A stretch of 64,000 nt of DNA from Lachnospiraceae bacterium NK4A144 (GCA_000424365.1 AUJT01000021.1:1-64000), one strand, 5' to 3'. Shown: positions 26,219 through 35,512, counted from the first letter of the stretch. Numbers and translations are program-made. The notes: generated from the letters alone by a model not told the origin.

Positions 26219-27217
26219 TTGGAAAAGAAAAGTTGTAATGCAAAATATTCCGGAATTGGCGGACAGGCTGTGATGGAGGGCGTAATGATGCGAAGCGGTG
26301 ATAAGTACGCAGTCGCTGTTCGCAGACCTGACGGAAAAGTCGCTGTTATGAATGATGAATATAATGGGATCATACCGATAAAAGGTATGTACAAAATCCC
26401 TTTTTTAAGAGGAATTTTCAGCTTTCTGGATTCGCTCGTTCTAGGTATGAAAAGTCTGAATTATTCTGTTGATTTTTATACAGAGGATGAAGATACTCTA
26501 AAAAAAAGAGATGCAGGAGAAAAAAAGTCAGCCGGAGACAGTGCACTTTCTATAGTGATAATGATACTTGCGGTGATCATGGCTATGGGCTTATTTATGG
26601 TGATTCCCTATTTTGCATCACAGCTCTTTCATAAATGGATAGCAGAACCGCACCTTTTGGCACTTGTAGAAGGCATTATACGTATGCTGATATTTATACT
26701 GTATATTACAGGTATATCAAAAATGGAAGACATCAAGCGCGTTTTCCGTTATCACGGGGCAGAGCATAAGTGTATAAACTGCCTAGAAAATGGGAATCCG
26801 CTGACAGTTGAAAATGTACGCGCTGCATCCAGAGAACACAGGAGATGCGGAACGAGCTTTTTACTATATGTCATGGTGGTGTCGATTCTTTTATTTGCTG
26901 TGATACAGACACCTGACCGTCTCACAAAGGTGGTACTCAGAATCGTTCTGATACCTGTTATAGCAGGAATTTCATATGAACTGATCCGCCTTGCCGGAAC
27001 AAGTAATAATCCTCTGGTCAGAGCTATGTCGGTTCCGGGACTGCTGCTTCAAAAACTCACAACTGCGGAGCCTGATGATAGTATGATCGAGATCGGTATC
27101 GCATCGGTAGAAGCAGTTTATGACTGGAAGACTTATTTAAAAGAAAACTTTAATTTAACTGACAAACAAATTGATGAAGCAGTCAGGGAAGACAAAGAGG
27201 TGAAAATAAGATCATGA
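26219..27217 (+). CDS. DUF1385 family membrane protein (YqhQ-like)
   Basis: This conserved protein of unknown function is related to Bacillus YqhQ, 332 aa. The family N-terminus GGQAVMEGVMMR is present. Several hydrophobic segments follow (SIVIMILAVIMAMGLFMVIPY; LLYVMVVSILLFAVIQT) with the conserved YHGAEHKCINC motif between them, so it is a likely membrane protein with a possible metal-binding loop. The start is uncertain: TTG 26219 has AAAGGA at good spacing, while ATG 26204 in the same frame has no ribosome binding site. It overlaps prmC by 4 bp, as in many Firmicutes. Confidence 0.85.
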   Translation: MEKKSCNAKYSGIGGQAVMEGVMMRSGDKYAVAVRRPDGKVAVMNDEYNGIIPIKGMYKIPFLRGIFSFLDSLVLGMKSLNYSVDFYTEDEDTLKKRDAGEKKSAGDSALSIVIMILAVIMAMGLFMVIPYFASQLFHKWIAEPHLLALVEGIIRMLIFILYITGISKMEDIKRVFRYHGAEHKCINCLENGNPLTVENVRAASREHRRCGTSFLLYVMVVSILLFAVIQTPDRLTKVVLRIVLIPVIAGISYELIRLAGTSNNPLVRAMSVPGLLLQKLTTAEPDDSMIEIGIASVEAVYDWKTYLKENFNLTDKQIDEAVREDKEVKIRS

Positions 27218-28047
27218 CTTATAGCGAAGCGCTTCGTAAAAGTACAGATTATTTAAGAGGATCAGGGATAGCTGATGCTGAAACGGATGCCAAACTGCTT
27301 CTCATGCATGTAAGTGGAAAAAATCGTACTTTTTTTCTAGCTCATGGAGATGAGGAACTGACTGAGAGAGAAGAAACTCTTTATCAGCTCCTTACAGAAA
27401 AAAGAGGCGGTCATGTGCCGGTTCAGCATCTGACAGGGACTATGAATTTTATGGGACTGGATTTTGATGTAGCGGAAAATGTCCTTATCCCAAGGATAGA
27501 TACTGAGTATCTGGTAGAGGAAGCGATGACTTATGTTGAGGACGGAGCAAGGGTACTCGACGTTTGTACAGGTTCCGGATGTATCCTGCTGTCGCTTATG
27601 AAATATAAAAATGATATAAGCGGTGTCGGAGTGGATGTGTCGGATGATGCACTAGCGCTTTCATGTAAAAATGCCGAAAAACTTGGTGTTGAAAATGTTC
27701 AGTTTATAAAATCAGATCTTTTCCAGAATGTTGTGGGAAAATTTGATTATATACTTTCAAATCCTCCGTACATCAGAAGTTCCGAAATAGATGGACTTAT
27801 GGATGAAGTACGCTTGCATGAACCTCACCTGGCGCTTGATGGAGGAGAGGACGGTCTTGATTTTTATAAGAAGATCGCACATGAAGCAAAAGACTATCTG
27901 GAGTCTGAGGGCAGACTTTTCTTTGAGATAGGATTTGATGAAGGCGATGCGCTTAGAGAGATCCTTTCTGCAGAGGGATATAAGGATATAGAAGTAGTCA
28001 GAGACTATTCAGGAAATGAGAGAGTGGTCAGATGTTTGAAAGGCTAA
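27214..28047 (+). CDS. prmC: Peptide chain release factor N5-glutamine methyltransferase
   Basis: PrmC methylates the glutamine of the GGQ motif in release factors, using S-adenosylmethionine. Length is 277 aa. The AdoMet motif I is [13 protein letters not shown] (about 114-126), and the catalytic NPPY is at 183-186. It starts inside the stop of the previous gene (ATGA) and overlaps its substrate's gene prfA by 16 bp, so enzyme and target are made together. Confidence 0.95.
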   Translation: MTYSEALRKSTDYLRGSGIADAETDAKLLLMHVSGKNRTFFLAHGDEELTEREETLYQLLTEKRGGHVPVQHLTGTMNFMGLDFDVAENVLIPRIDTEYLVEEAMTYVEDGARVLDVCTGSGCILLSLMKYKNDISGVGVDVSDDALALSCKNAEKLGVENVQFIKSDLFQNVVGKFDYILSNPPYIRSSEIDGLMDEVRLHEPHLALDGGEDGLDFYKKIAHEAKDYLESEGRLFFEIGFDEGDALREILSAEGYKDIEVVRDYSGNERVVRCLKG

Positions 28048-29105
28048 ATGAAACAGTACTTCGATATGAAGAAGTGACTCGGTTGATAAACGAACCGTCA
28101 ACTGCCGAAGACAGCGGCAGATTTATGGAACTTATGAAAGAGCAGAGTAAGCTTTTCCCGGTCGTTGAAGCATATAAGGCATATAAGAAAAATGAACAGG
28201 AGCTTCAGGAAGCGGAGATGATGATCGATGAGGAATCAGATCCTGAGCTTAAGAGCCTGGCGAGAGAAGAACTGGCAGAAGCAAAGAGAAAGCAGCCGGA
28301 ACTTGAAAAGGCACTGAAACTCATGCTCATTCCTAAAGATGAAGCTGATGACAGAAACGTTGTCGTAGAGATCAGAGCAGGTGCCGGCGGAGAAGAAGCA
28401 GCTCTTTTCGCAGCATCACTTTACAGGATGTATGTGCGTTACGCAGAGAACCATGGTTTTTCTGTTGAAACAACCGATGCGGAAGATACAGGTATCGGCG
28501 GTCTTAAGTATGTGAGCTTCATGATAAATGGAATGGGAGCCTACTCAAAGCTGAAATTTGAAAGTGGTGTTCACAGAGTTCAGAGAGTTCCCCAGACAGA
28601 GTCAGGTGGACGAATACATACATCAACAGTAACGGTTGCGATAATGCCGGAGGCTACGGAGGTTGAGGTAAATATAGATCCGAATGAATGCCGTATCGAT
28701 GTATTTCGTGCCAGTGGAAACGGAGGTCAGTGCGTAAATACTACTGATTCGGCAGTGAGACTTACTCATTTGCCGACAGGAATCGTGATCTCCTGTCAGG
28801 ATGAAAAGAGTCAGATAAAAAATAAGGCAAAGGCATTTAAGGTTCTGAGGGCAAAATTATATGAGCTGGAGCGGGAAAAAGCTCACGAGGCAGAGGCGTC
28901 TTTGAGAAAGAGTCAGGTTGGAACGGGAGACCGTTCAGAAAAAATAAGAACCTATAATTTCCCACAGTCCAGACTTACGGATCACAGGATAAATCTCACT
29001 ATTTATTCATTGGATAAGGTAATGGACGGAGAACTTGATCCTGTAATAGATGCCCTTTCTGCAGAAGATCAGGCGCGCAAGCTTGCAGGGCTTGAAGAGC
29101 AGTAA
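28032..29105 (+). CDS. prfA: Peptide chain release factor 1
   Basis: RF1 ends translation at UAA and UAG. Length is 357 aa. The codon-recognition tripeptide of the PxT type that marks RF1 (PQT, 187-189) is present, and the hydrolysis motif GGQ is at 231-233 ([19 protein letters not shown]). It forms an operon with prmC. The next gene has its own promoter starting at the prfA stop. Confidence 0.96.
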   Translation: MFERLNETVLRYEEVTRLINEPSTAEDSGRFMELMKEQSKLFPVVEAYKAYKKNEQELQEAEMMIDEESDPELKSLAREELAEAKRKQPELEKALKLMLIPKDEADDRNVVVEIRAGAGGEEAALFAASLYRMYVRYAENHGFSVETTDAEDTGIGGLKYVSFMINGMGAYSKLKFESGVHRVQRVPQTESGGRIHTSTVTVAIMPEATEVEVNIDPNECRIDVFRASGNGGQCVNTTDSAVRLTHLPTGIVISCQDEKSQIKNKAKAFKVLRAKLYELEREKAHEAEASLRKSQVGTGDRSEKIRTYNFPQSRLTDHRINLTIYSLDKVMDGELDPVIDALSAEDQARKLAGLEEQ

Positions 29106-29134
29106 TTGACCTCCCTTTTTTTGCGTTTTATAAT
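29106..29134 (+). promoter_or_regulatory. Promoter of the diguanylate cyclase gene
   Basis: TTGACC (29106-29111), 17 nt, and a perfect TATAAT (29129-29134). It starts immediately after the prfA stop codon, giving the downstream gene its own transcript with a leader of about 75 nt. Confidence 0.7.
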
Positions 29135-29215
29135 CAAAGTACTGAAATTGTTTATGTGAAGTCGTATCTGTGAAGGTACAAGGCAGATAACTTTCAGAAA
29201 GGGTATAAACGTAAA

Positions 29216-30571
29216 GTGGGTAAATATGAAGATCTGGAAAAAGAGTATGATAGATGCAGGGAAGAACTGCGTATAACACAGCTTCGACTGGAACTTCTTC
29301 TTGATAATATTCCCGGTGGCGTCATGATATATGAGGCTGATACGGGAAAGTTGGATTATCTCAGTGAAGGGTGCTTGAGAATTTTTCATTGTACGGAAGA
29401 ACAGTTTCGCGAACATTTTTATAATAGTTTCAATCTGTTCGTAATGAGAGAAGACAGGGCTATTGTCAGAGAACAAATAAAAAATCAGTCTGAATTTTTT
29501 GATACGGTTGAGATAACGTACAGAGTACGGGGACTCCTGGATGATATAATCTGGATATATCATAAGAGCAGAAAGTTTGCTTCGAATGACGGCAGGATGC
29601 TGTATTTTGTTGTTCTCAGCGATGTTACGAATGAAAAGCTCGTGCAGGCGCAGCTGCAAAAAAATACAGAGCAGCTATATATGGAATCCGAAAGATACAG
29701 ACTTATTGAGGAAGCCACGGATAATATCAGTTATGATTATGATGTGGACTTAGATATACTTGAGAGTTCTGAACTGGATGATGAGGGCAATCGTTTTATC
29801 ATACGAAATTTTCTCGGAGGAGACTATTTAAGAAAGCATCTTCATCCGGAGGATTATGCGGTTACTGTTGATAAATTCAAGAGTGCATTAAATGATCCGG
29901 CTAAGGGCAGTGCAGAATACAGACTGATAAATTCGAAAGATGATGGATCTGAATATGAATGGTTCCGGCTGAGCTATGCAAGCTTTGCGGATAAAATCGG
30001 TCACGTATTTCGAGTGGTAGGTTCTGCGAAAGATGTTTCCGAGGAAAAGGCAGAACGGGATGAACTCAGGGCAAAGGTGGATATAGATGCCATGACAGGG
30101 CTTCTGAATAAGAATGCTATGCAGCATGCGATTGAAAACTATCTCCAAAAATCGCGTATCTCTGACTGCCATGCTGTTATGATGATCGATACCGATCATT
30201 TTAAGACAGTAAATGATACATTTGGCCATGAATACGGTGATAATGTCATAAAGATGACAGCAACGTCTATTCGAGAAGTGTTCAGAGAATCTGACTTTGT
30301 CGGCAGAATGGGCGGAGACGAATTTATGGTGTTTATGAAGCATACAACGCCCAGAATAACGGAGCTGCGTGCAAAGCAGCTTAATGATGCCATCCGGCGT
30401 ACTTTTACAAAAGATGGCATTTCGGTAAGTATAAGCTGCAGTATAGGAATTTCATATTTTGCCCGCGACGGGGAAGATTACACAGAACTGTTCAGGCATG
30501 CGGATGAAGCGTTATACAAAGTAAAAGAAAGCGGAAGAGATGGTTATCGTGTCTACCGCGAAGACGACTGA
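29216..30571 (+). CDS. PAS-PAS-GGDEF diguanylate cyclase
   Basis: This is a probable cytoplasmic enzyme that makes cyclic di-GMP from two GTP. It has 451 aa, with no membrane helix. A short N-terminal coiled coil precedes a PAS domain (about 25-135), a second PAS-like domain follows (about 160-280), and the C-terminal GGDEF domain begins near 285 (DAMTGLLNKNAM). The active-site GGDEF is intact (366-370), and an RxxD inhibitory site (RESD, 357-360) lies five residues before it, so product inhibition is expected. The start is GTG with an AAAGGG ribosome binding site at rather long spacing. It is co-transcribed with the TPR lipoprotein 14 nt downstream. Confidence 0.9.
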   Translation: MGKYEDLEKEYDRCREELRITQLRLELLLDNIPGGVMIYEADTGKLDYLSEGCLRIFHCTEEQFREHFYNSFNLFVMREDRAIVREQIKNQSEFFDTVEITYRVRGLLDDIIWIYHKSRKFASNDGRMLYFVVLSDVTNEKLVQAQLQKNTEQLYMESERYRLIEEATDNISYDYDVDLDILESSELDDEGNRFIIRNFLGGDYLRKHLHPEDYAVTVDKFKSALNDPAKGSAEYRLINSKDDGSEYEWFRLSYASFADKIGHVFRVVGSAKDVSEEKAERDELRAKVDIDAMTGLLNKNAMQHAIENYLQKSRISDCHAVMMIDTDHFKTVNDTFGHEYGDNVIKMTATSIREVFRESDFVGRMGGDEFMVFMKHTTPRITELRAKQLNDAIRRTFTKDGISVSISCSIGISYFARDGEDYTELFRHADEALYKVKESGRDGYRVYREDD

Positions 30572-30585
30572 AAGGAAAGTATTAA

Positions 30586-31632
30586 ATGAAAACGATCCGG
30601 ATACTCTTATTATCTGTGATCCTGACATCGCTTATTTTAACGGGATGCAGCAGAACAGGGAGTAACCACAGTAATGTTGATCTCGGCATGAAAGCTATTG
30701 AAAACAACGATTACGAAGGCGCTCTCGCAAATTTTGAAGCGGCAGAAAAAAAGGGCGAAAATGCAGAATTGATCTATAGAGGAAAGGGTTTGGCGCATAT
30801 GGGACTTGCGGATTACAAATCTGCGGTTGAGGAGCTGACAAAGGCTCTTTCGTGTTCCAATGGACATATTTCAGACCTTGAGTATGATATTTCGTTTTAT
30901 CTGGCTGTGTCAGAGTTCCGTACAGGAGATATGGATAGTGCGATAGATACCTGTACAGCGATATTGGCACTTGACCCAAAAAATCCAAATGCATTTTTCC
31001 TTAGAGGAAAGACAGAACTTGCAAAGGGGCAGAAAGATGATGCGCTCAGAGACTTCAATGCGGCGATCAGAAATAACAATTCCGATCCGGATCTCTATAT
31101 AAATATATATGAGTGTCTGTCTGATGCGGGAGAAGCAGAGGATGGAGCGGATTATCTGAAGTCTGCTATGGAACTGACTCATATAACCGGATTCCAGAAA
31201 GGTAAGCTTTATTTCTGGATGGGAGAATATGATAATGCTAAGGATATTCTTGAGGAGTCAAGAGGTGACGGAAGTGATCCTGAGGTAGTTCTCTATCTCG
31301 GAAGAACTTATGAAGCGCTTGGAGATGAATCCTATGCCGCATCGTTGTATAAGACCTATCTGGAGGATAATCCGAATGATGTGGAGATCTGCAATCAGTT
31401 AGGACTTTGTGAACTGGATGTGGGAGATTACGAAAGTGCTCTCAAGGCCTTTGAACAGGGAATATCCGTTGGTGATTCGGAAATATCACAGTCGCTTCGT
31501 TACAATCAGATAGTTGCCAGTGAATATCTTGGTAAGTTCAAAGAAGCATCGGTTTTGATGGATAGTTACCTCAAAGATTATCCGGATGATGAGGATGCAA
31601 AAAGAGAATACATATTTTTGTCTACTAGATAG
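30586..31632 (+). CDS. TPR-repeat lipoprotein
   Basis: This 348-aa lipoprotein has a signal peptide ending LILTGC (Cys21), so it is tethered to the outer face of the membrane. The mature part is built of tetratricopeptide repeats, for example NDYEGALANFEAAEKKGE, LDPKNPNAFFLRGKTELAKG and GDYESALKAFEQGISVGD. TPR proteins serve as protein-binding scaffolds; the partner is unknown. It lies 14 nt after the diguanylate cyclase, suggesting a shared sensory or assembly function, which is inference. A terminator follows at 31656-31706. Confidence 0.85.
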   Translation: MKTIRILLLSVILTSLILTGCSRTGSNHSNVDLGMKAIENNDYEGALANFEAAEKKGENAELIYRGKGLAHMGLADYKSAVEELTKALSCSNGHISDLEYDISFYLAVSEFRTGDMDSAIDTCTAILALDPKNPNAFFLRGKTELAKGQKDDALRDFNAAIRNNNSDPDLYINIYECLSDAGEAEDGADYLKSAMELTHITGFQKGKLYFWMGEYDNAKDILEESRGDGSDPEVVLYLGRTYEALGDESYAASLYKTYLEDNPNDVEICNQLGLCELDVGDYESALKAFEQGISVGDSEISQSLRYNQIVASEYLGKFKEASVLMDSYLKDYPDDEDAKREYIFLSTR

Positions 31633-31655
31633 AAGATAGAAGATACAAAATACAC

Positions 31656-31706
31656 AGAGCATATTTTTGGTAAAGATTTTTAAATTGCCGAGAATATGCT
31701 CTTTTT
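31656..31706 (+). terminator. Rho-independent terminator after the TPR lipoprotein
   Basis: AGAGCATATT (31656-31665) pairs perfectly with AATATGCTCT (31693-31702), followed by TTTT. Confidence 0.75.
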
Positions 31707-31762
31707 CATAGTTTGCTGAAAAGGCAGAAAAGACGCTGAATCACAGAGTTGTATACACAATA

Positions 31763-31809
31763 ACACCAACTATGGTATGCAGAATCAACAAAAACACAAT
31801 ATCTAGCGT
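31763..31809 (+). promoter_or_regulatory. Paired NrdR-box-like operators upstream of nrdD
   Basis: The proximal box ACACAATATCTAGCGT (31794-31809) matches the NrdR-box pattern ACACAATATATAGTGT at 14 of 16 positions. A weaker box, ACACCAACTATGGTAT (31763-31778, 11 of 16), starts exactly 31 nt upstream, the in-phase spacing known for NrdR box pairs. They lie directly before the nrdD -35. NrdR represses ribonucleotide reductase genes when dATP is high. Confidence 0.6.
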
Positions 31810-31816
31810 TATTTCA

Positions 31817-31845
31817 TTGACCCACTTTTGGGGCAGTGCTAAGAT
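31817..31845 (+). promoter_or_regulatory. Probable nrdD promoter
   Basis: TTGACC (31817-31822), 17-nt spacer, TAAGAT (31840-31845). It is placed just after the NrdR-like boxes, with a start point near 31852. Confidence 0.6.
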
Positions 31846-31853
31846 TTAATAGA

Positions 31854-31899
31854 TGACAGCGGTCGCATGGATGCAGAAAAATGCTGCGGGATGCTGTCA
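31854..31899 (+). other. Stem-loop at the 5' end of the nrdD leader
   Basis: TGACAGC (31854-31860) pairs with GCTGTCA (31893-31899), with a smaller GCAG/CTGC stem inside. It would form at the very 5' end of the transcript, about 135 nt before the start codon. It could stabilise the RNA or regulate it. The rest of the leader to 32032 shows no other clear structure; a 60-codon open frame across it is not credible. Confidence 0.4.
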
Positions 31900-32032
31900 G
31901 TTATTTTGTCCGGGAGTATGAAGGCACCTGTATACACGTTTTGGAGGATGGCAGATGTACAAAAATCTGTTGTATTACGTGTAAGGCAAGATGACAGATT
32001 AGTCGGAAAAGAAATTGAAGGGGGACAATTTA

Positions 32033-34486
32033 ATGTACCAGGTTATTAAGAGAGACGGTAAGGTCGTTGACTTTAGGATCACAAAGATCGACGATGCGAT
32101 CATGAAGGCATTTGCTGCCTGCGAGAAGCAGTACAACAATGACATCATCGATCTCCTGGCACTCAGAGTTACGGCTGATTTTGAACCAAAGATCCGTGAT
32201 AATGCGGTATCGGTGGAGGACATTCAGGATAGTGTTGAAAGTGTTCTGAATCAGGCCGGATACACAGGAGTGGCTAAGGCATATATCCTTTACCGTAAGC
32301 AGCGTGAAAAGATCCGTAATATGAATAACGCGATCCTTAATTACCGTGATGTAGTTAATTCTTACATTAAGGTTGAGGATTGGAGAGTAAAGGAAAATTC
32401 TACAGTAACTTATTCTGTAGGAGGTCTGATACTATCAAATTCCGGAGCGATAACTGCTAATTACTGGCTCTCTGAAATATACGATAATGAGATCGCAGAA
32501 GCACACAGAAATTGCGATCTGCATATACATGATCTTTCTATGCTTACAGGTTACTGCGCAGGATGGAGTTTAAAACAGCTTATCCGTGAGGGACTTGGCG
32601 GAATCGAGGGAAAAATATCATCAGCACCGGCAAAGCATCTGTCTGTTCTTTGCAATCAGATGGTCAATTTCCTCGGTATAATGCAGAACGAGTGGGCAGG
32701 CGCTCAGGCATTTTCATCATTTGATACCTATCTTGCACCGTTTGTAAAAGCAGATAACCTCACCTACAGAGAAGTAAGGCAGGCTATAGAAACTTTTGTA
32801 TTTGGCGTAAATACGCCTTCCAGATGGGGAACACAGGCACCCTTTACAAATATCACTCTTGACTGGACGGTACCCGAGGATCTCGCGGAGCTTCCGGCGA
32901 TCGTTGGCGGCGAGGAGCAGGACTTCTGCTATAAAGACTGTAAAAAAGAGATGGATATGATCAATAAGGCATTCCTTGAGATCATGATCGAAGGTGATGC
33001 AAACGGACGCGGATTCCAGTATCCGATCCCGACATATTCAATCACACGAGACTTTGACTGGTCTGACACGGAAAATAACCGTCTCTTATTTGAAATGACC
33101 AGTAAATACGGAACACCTTATTTCTCAAATTACGTTAATTCTGATATGAAGCCGTCGGATGTGCGCAGTATGTGCTGCAGACTTCGCCTCGACCTCAGAG
33201 AACTCAGGAAAAAGAGCGGCGGTTTCTTTGGATCTGGAGAGTCAACAGGTTCTATTGGAGTGGTAACCATCAATTTGCCGAGAATTGCATATCTTGCAGT
33301 TGATGAGAGAGATTTTTATAAGAGACTCGATCACGTAATGGATATAGCAGCCCGTTCTCTTAAGGTTAAGAGAGATGTGATCTCAAAGTTTCTGGATGCG
33401 GGACTTTATCCATATACAAAGCGTTATCTCGGAACGTTTAACAATCATTTCTCAACCATCGGCCTCATAGGAATGAACGAGGTTGGATTAAATGCATCGT
33501 GGATAAGGGAGGATCTTACAAATGAAAAGACGCAGAAGTTTGCTGAAGACGTATTAAATCATATGAGAGACCGCCTTATGGATTATCAGGAGCAGTACGG
33601 TGATCTGTATAATCTGGAGGCAACTCCCGCAGAAAGTACCACATATCGACTTGCAAAGCACGACAAGGCACAGTATCCTAATATCGTAACTGCCGGAGCA
33701 CCGGGTGAGACACCGTATTATACAAACAGTTCTCATTTGCCGGTAGGATACACAAGCGATATTTTTGGTGCGCTGGATGTGCAGGACAAGCTGCAGACGC
33801 TTTATACATCAGGAACAGTATTCCATGCGTTTCTCGGAGAAAAGCTGCCTGACTGGAAAGCAGCCGCTAATCTCGTAAAGACGATATCGGACAACTACCG
33901 TTTACCGTACTACACATTGTCACCGACATATTCTATCTGCAGAGAGCATGGTTATCTTGCAGGAGAGCAGAAAGTCTGCCCGATCTGCGGAAAGAGTACT
34001 GAGGTTTATTCCAGGATCACAGGATATTATCGTCCGGTTTCAAACTGGAATGACGGCAAGCTGCAGGAATACAAGGACCGGCTGCTGTATAAAGTAGGGG
34101 CAGAAAAGAACAGCAAAGAAACGGCAGGAAGTAAGTTTGGTGCAGTCTGGGAAAAAGAGGACGCCGTACAGAGTAAGGTGTCTGATGTGATCCGTGAGGG
34201 TGTTCGTGAAGTAAAGGAAAAGAAATCTTTAGAGAATTCTGATAATAAGATCGAGTACCTGTTTACGACAAAGACATGCCCAAATTGCAGACTTGTAAAG
34301 ACATTCCTTAAAGACCGTGATTATGTTGAGATCGACGCGGAAGAGCATCCTGATCTGGCAATGCAGTATGATGTCATGCAGGCACCGACTTATGTTGTTA
34401 TTCATGACGGCGAAGTCGAGAAATTCAGTAATGCGTCAAATATTCGCAAATTTGTAAAAGATACTGCAGTCAGTAAAAGTGAGTAG
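32033..34486 (+). CDS. nrdD: Anaerobic ribonucleoside-triphosphate reductase with fused C-terminal redoxin domain
   Basis: NrdD makes deoxyribonucleotides without oxygen using a glycyl radical. The protein has 817 aa from ATG 32033 (behind AAGGGGGAC). An N-terminal ATP-cone (about 1-95) gives allosteric control. The catalytic barrel follows, then a four-cysteine zinc site (ICREHG...KVCPICG). The glycyl-radical motif RITGYYRP has Gly664. Unusually, about 150 residues follow it, ending in a glutaredoxin/thioredoxin-like domain with the redox motif CPNC (749-752) and a cis-Pro segment MQAPTYVV. Some class III enzymes use a redoxin instead of formate as electron donor; here donor and enzyme may be one chain. 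The activase gene nrdG is not adjacent. Confidence 0.94.
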   Translation: MYQVIKRDGKVVDFRITKIDDAIMKAFAACEKQYNNDIIDLLALRVTADFEPKIRDNAVSVEDIQDSVESVLNQAGYTGVAKAYILYRKQREKIRNMNNAILNYRDVVNSYIKVEDWRVKENSTVTYSVGGLILSNSGAITANYWLSEIYDNEIAEAHRNCDLHIHDLSMLTGYCAGWSLKQLIREGLGGIEGKISSAPAKHLSVLCNQMVNFLGIMQNEWAGAQAFSSFDTYLAPFVKADNLTYREVRQAIETFVFGVNTPSRWGTQAPFTNITLDWTVPEDLAELPAIVGGEEQDFCYKDCKKEMDMINKAFLEIMIEGDANGRGFQYPIPTYSITRDFDWSDTENNRLLFEMTSKYGTPYFSNYVNSDMKPSDVRSMCCRLRLDLRELRKKSGGFFGSGESTGSIGVVTINLPRIAYLAVDERDFYKRLDHVMDIAARSLKVKRDVISKFLDAGLYPYTKRYLGTFNNHFSTIGLIGMNEVGLNASWIREDLTNEKTQKFAEDVLNHMRDRLMDYQEQYGDLYNLEATPAESTTYRLAKHDKAQYPNIVTAGAPGETPYYTNSSHLPVGYTSDIFGALDVQDKLQTLYTSGTVFHAFLGEKLPDWKAAANLVKTISDNYRLPYYTLSPTYSICREHGYLAGEQKVCPICGKSTEVYSRITGYYRPVSNWNDGKLQEYKDRLLYKVGAEKNSKETAGSKFGAVWEKEDAVQSKVSDVIREGVREVKEKKSLENSDNKIEYLFTTKTCPNCRLVKTFLKDRDYVEIDAEEHPDLAMQYDVMQAPTYVVIHDGEVEKFSNASNIRKFVKDTAVSKSE

Positions 34487-34492
34487 TCATAT

Positions 34493-34538
34493 ACATATAT
34501 GACAGGGTCAAAAGCGAAGCAATTCGTGTCATATATGT
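34493..34538 (+). repeat. Minimal family A element between nrdD and pyrF
   Basis: This 46-bp sequence has perfect 12-bp inverted ends: ACATATATGACA (34493-34504) and TGTCATATATGT (34527-34538). Between them stand GGGTCAAAA and GCGAAGCAATTCG, which are the left and right end sequences of the 195-bp element at 58076-58270. It therefore looks like that element with its middle removed. It has no T-run. Confidence 0.65.
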
Positions 34539-34570
34539 AGAAATGGCAGCGGAAAGAGAGTAAATTCATA

Positions 34571-35506
34571 ATGATCAGTAAGCTTATTGAGAGAATCAGA
34601 AAGACCGGCGCACCTATCTGTGTGGGACTCGATCCGAACCTTAGCTTTGTTCCGGAAGAAATCCAGAAAAAAGCCTTTGAAGAATTTGGAGAGACTCCGG
34701 AGGGTGCCGCAGAGGCAATCTGGCAGTTCAATCGTGCGATAGTTGATGCGACTTATGATCTGATCCCGGCAGTTAAGCCTCAGATCGCCATGTATGAGCA
34801 GTTTGGCATCCCGGGACTCATGGCTTTCAAAAAGACTGTTGATTATTGTCACGAAAAAGGCTTACTGGTCATTGGCGATATAAAGAGAGGCGATATCGGA
34901 AATACATCAGCTTCTTATGCAAAGGCACATATCGGACATATAAAGATCGGATCAAAGAGCTATGCTCCTTTTGACGAAGATTTCTGCACTGTAAATCCGT
35001 ATCTCGGATCTGATGGAGTAAAGCCTTTTGCTGATGTTTGCTCCGAAGAGGACAGAGGAATTTTTGTATTAGTAAAGACTTCCAATGCGTCCAGCGGAGA
35101 ATTCCAGGATCGTGAGATCGATGGCAGACCGCTTTATGAATGGGTTGCTGAAAAGGTAAATGAGTGGGGAGCAGCTTCAATGGACGGCGAATACAGCAAT
35201 GTCGGCTGTGTTGTCGGTGCTACTTATCCGGAAATGGGAGCTGCACTTAGAAAGCTCATGCCGAGGGCTTTCATCCTTGTGCCGGGATATGGTGCACAGG
35301 GCGGAAAGGCAGAAGATCTTGTTCATTTCTTTAATTCGGATGGACTTGGCGCGATCGTAAACAATTCAAGAGGTGTGATCGCTGCATATACAAAAGATGC
35401 ATATAAAGATAAATTTGATGCGGCACACTTTGCTGATGCAAGCCGTCAGGCAGTCATTGATATGATCGAAGACCTTCGCTCACACGGTGCCGGTGTTCCG
35501 CAGTAA
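34571..35506 (+). CDS. pyrF: Orotidine 5'-phosphate decarboxylase
   Basis: PyrF performs the last step of UMP synthesis, converting OMP to UMP and CO2. At 311 aa it is the longer type 2 form. N-terminal PICVGLDPNLSFVPEEIQ and the catalytic block GDIKRGDIGNTSASYAKAH with the Lys-Asp charge network are present. The C-terminal phosphate-binding region is FILVPGYGAQGGKAEDLVHFF...NNSRGVIAAY. The ATG follows GGAAAGAG. It is followed by its own terminator, so it is separate from pyrE. Confidence 0.95.
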   Translation: MISKLIERIRKTGAPICVGLDPNLSFVPEEIQKKAFEEFGETPEGAAEAIWQFNRAIVDATYDLIPAVKPQIAMYEQFGIPGLMAFKKTVDYCHEKGLLVIGDIKRGDIGNTSASYAKAHIGHIKIGSKSYAPFDEDFCTVNPYLGSDGVKPFADVCSEEDRGIFVLVKTSNASSGEFQDREIDGRPLYEWVAEKVNEWGAASMDGEYSNVGCVVGATYPEMGAALRKLMPRAFILVPGYGAQGGKAEDLVHFFNSDGLGAIVNNSRGVIAAYTKDAYKDKFDAAHFADASRQAVIDMIEDLRSHGAGVPQ

Positions 35507-35512
35507 TAGAAA

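Noticed and set aside
29069-29659. A 196-codon open frame antisense to the diguanylate cyclase gene
   Set aside because: It is opposite a gene with clear domains and its own promoter, and has no supporting signals.
31867-32049. A 60-codon open frame in the nrdD leader
   Set aside because: It has no ribosome binding site and overlaps the leader hairpin and the nrdD start, so it is not credible as a leader peptide.
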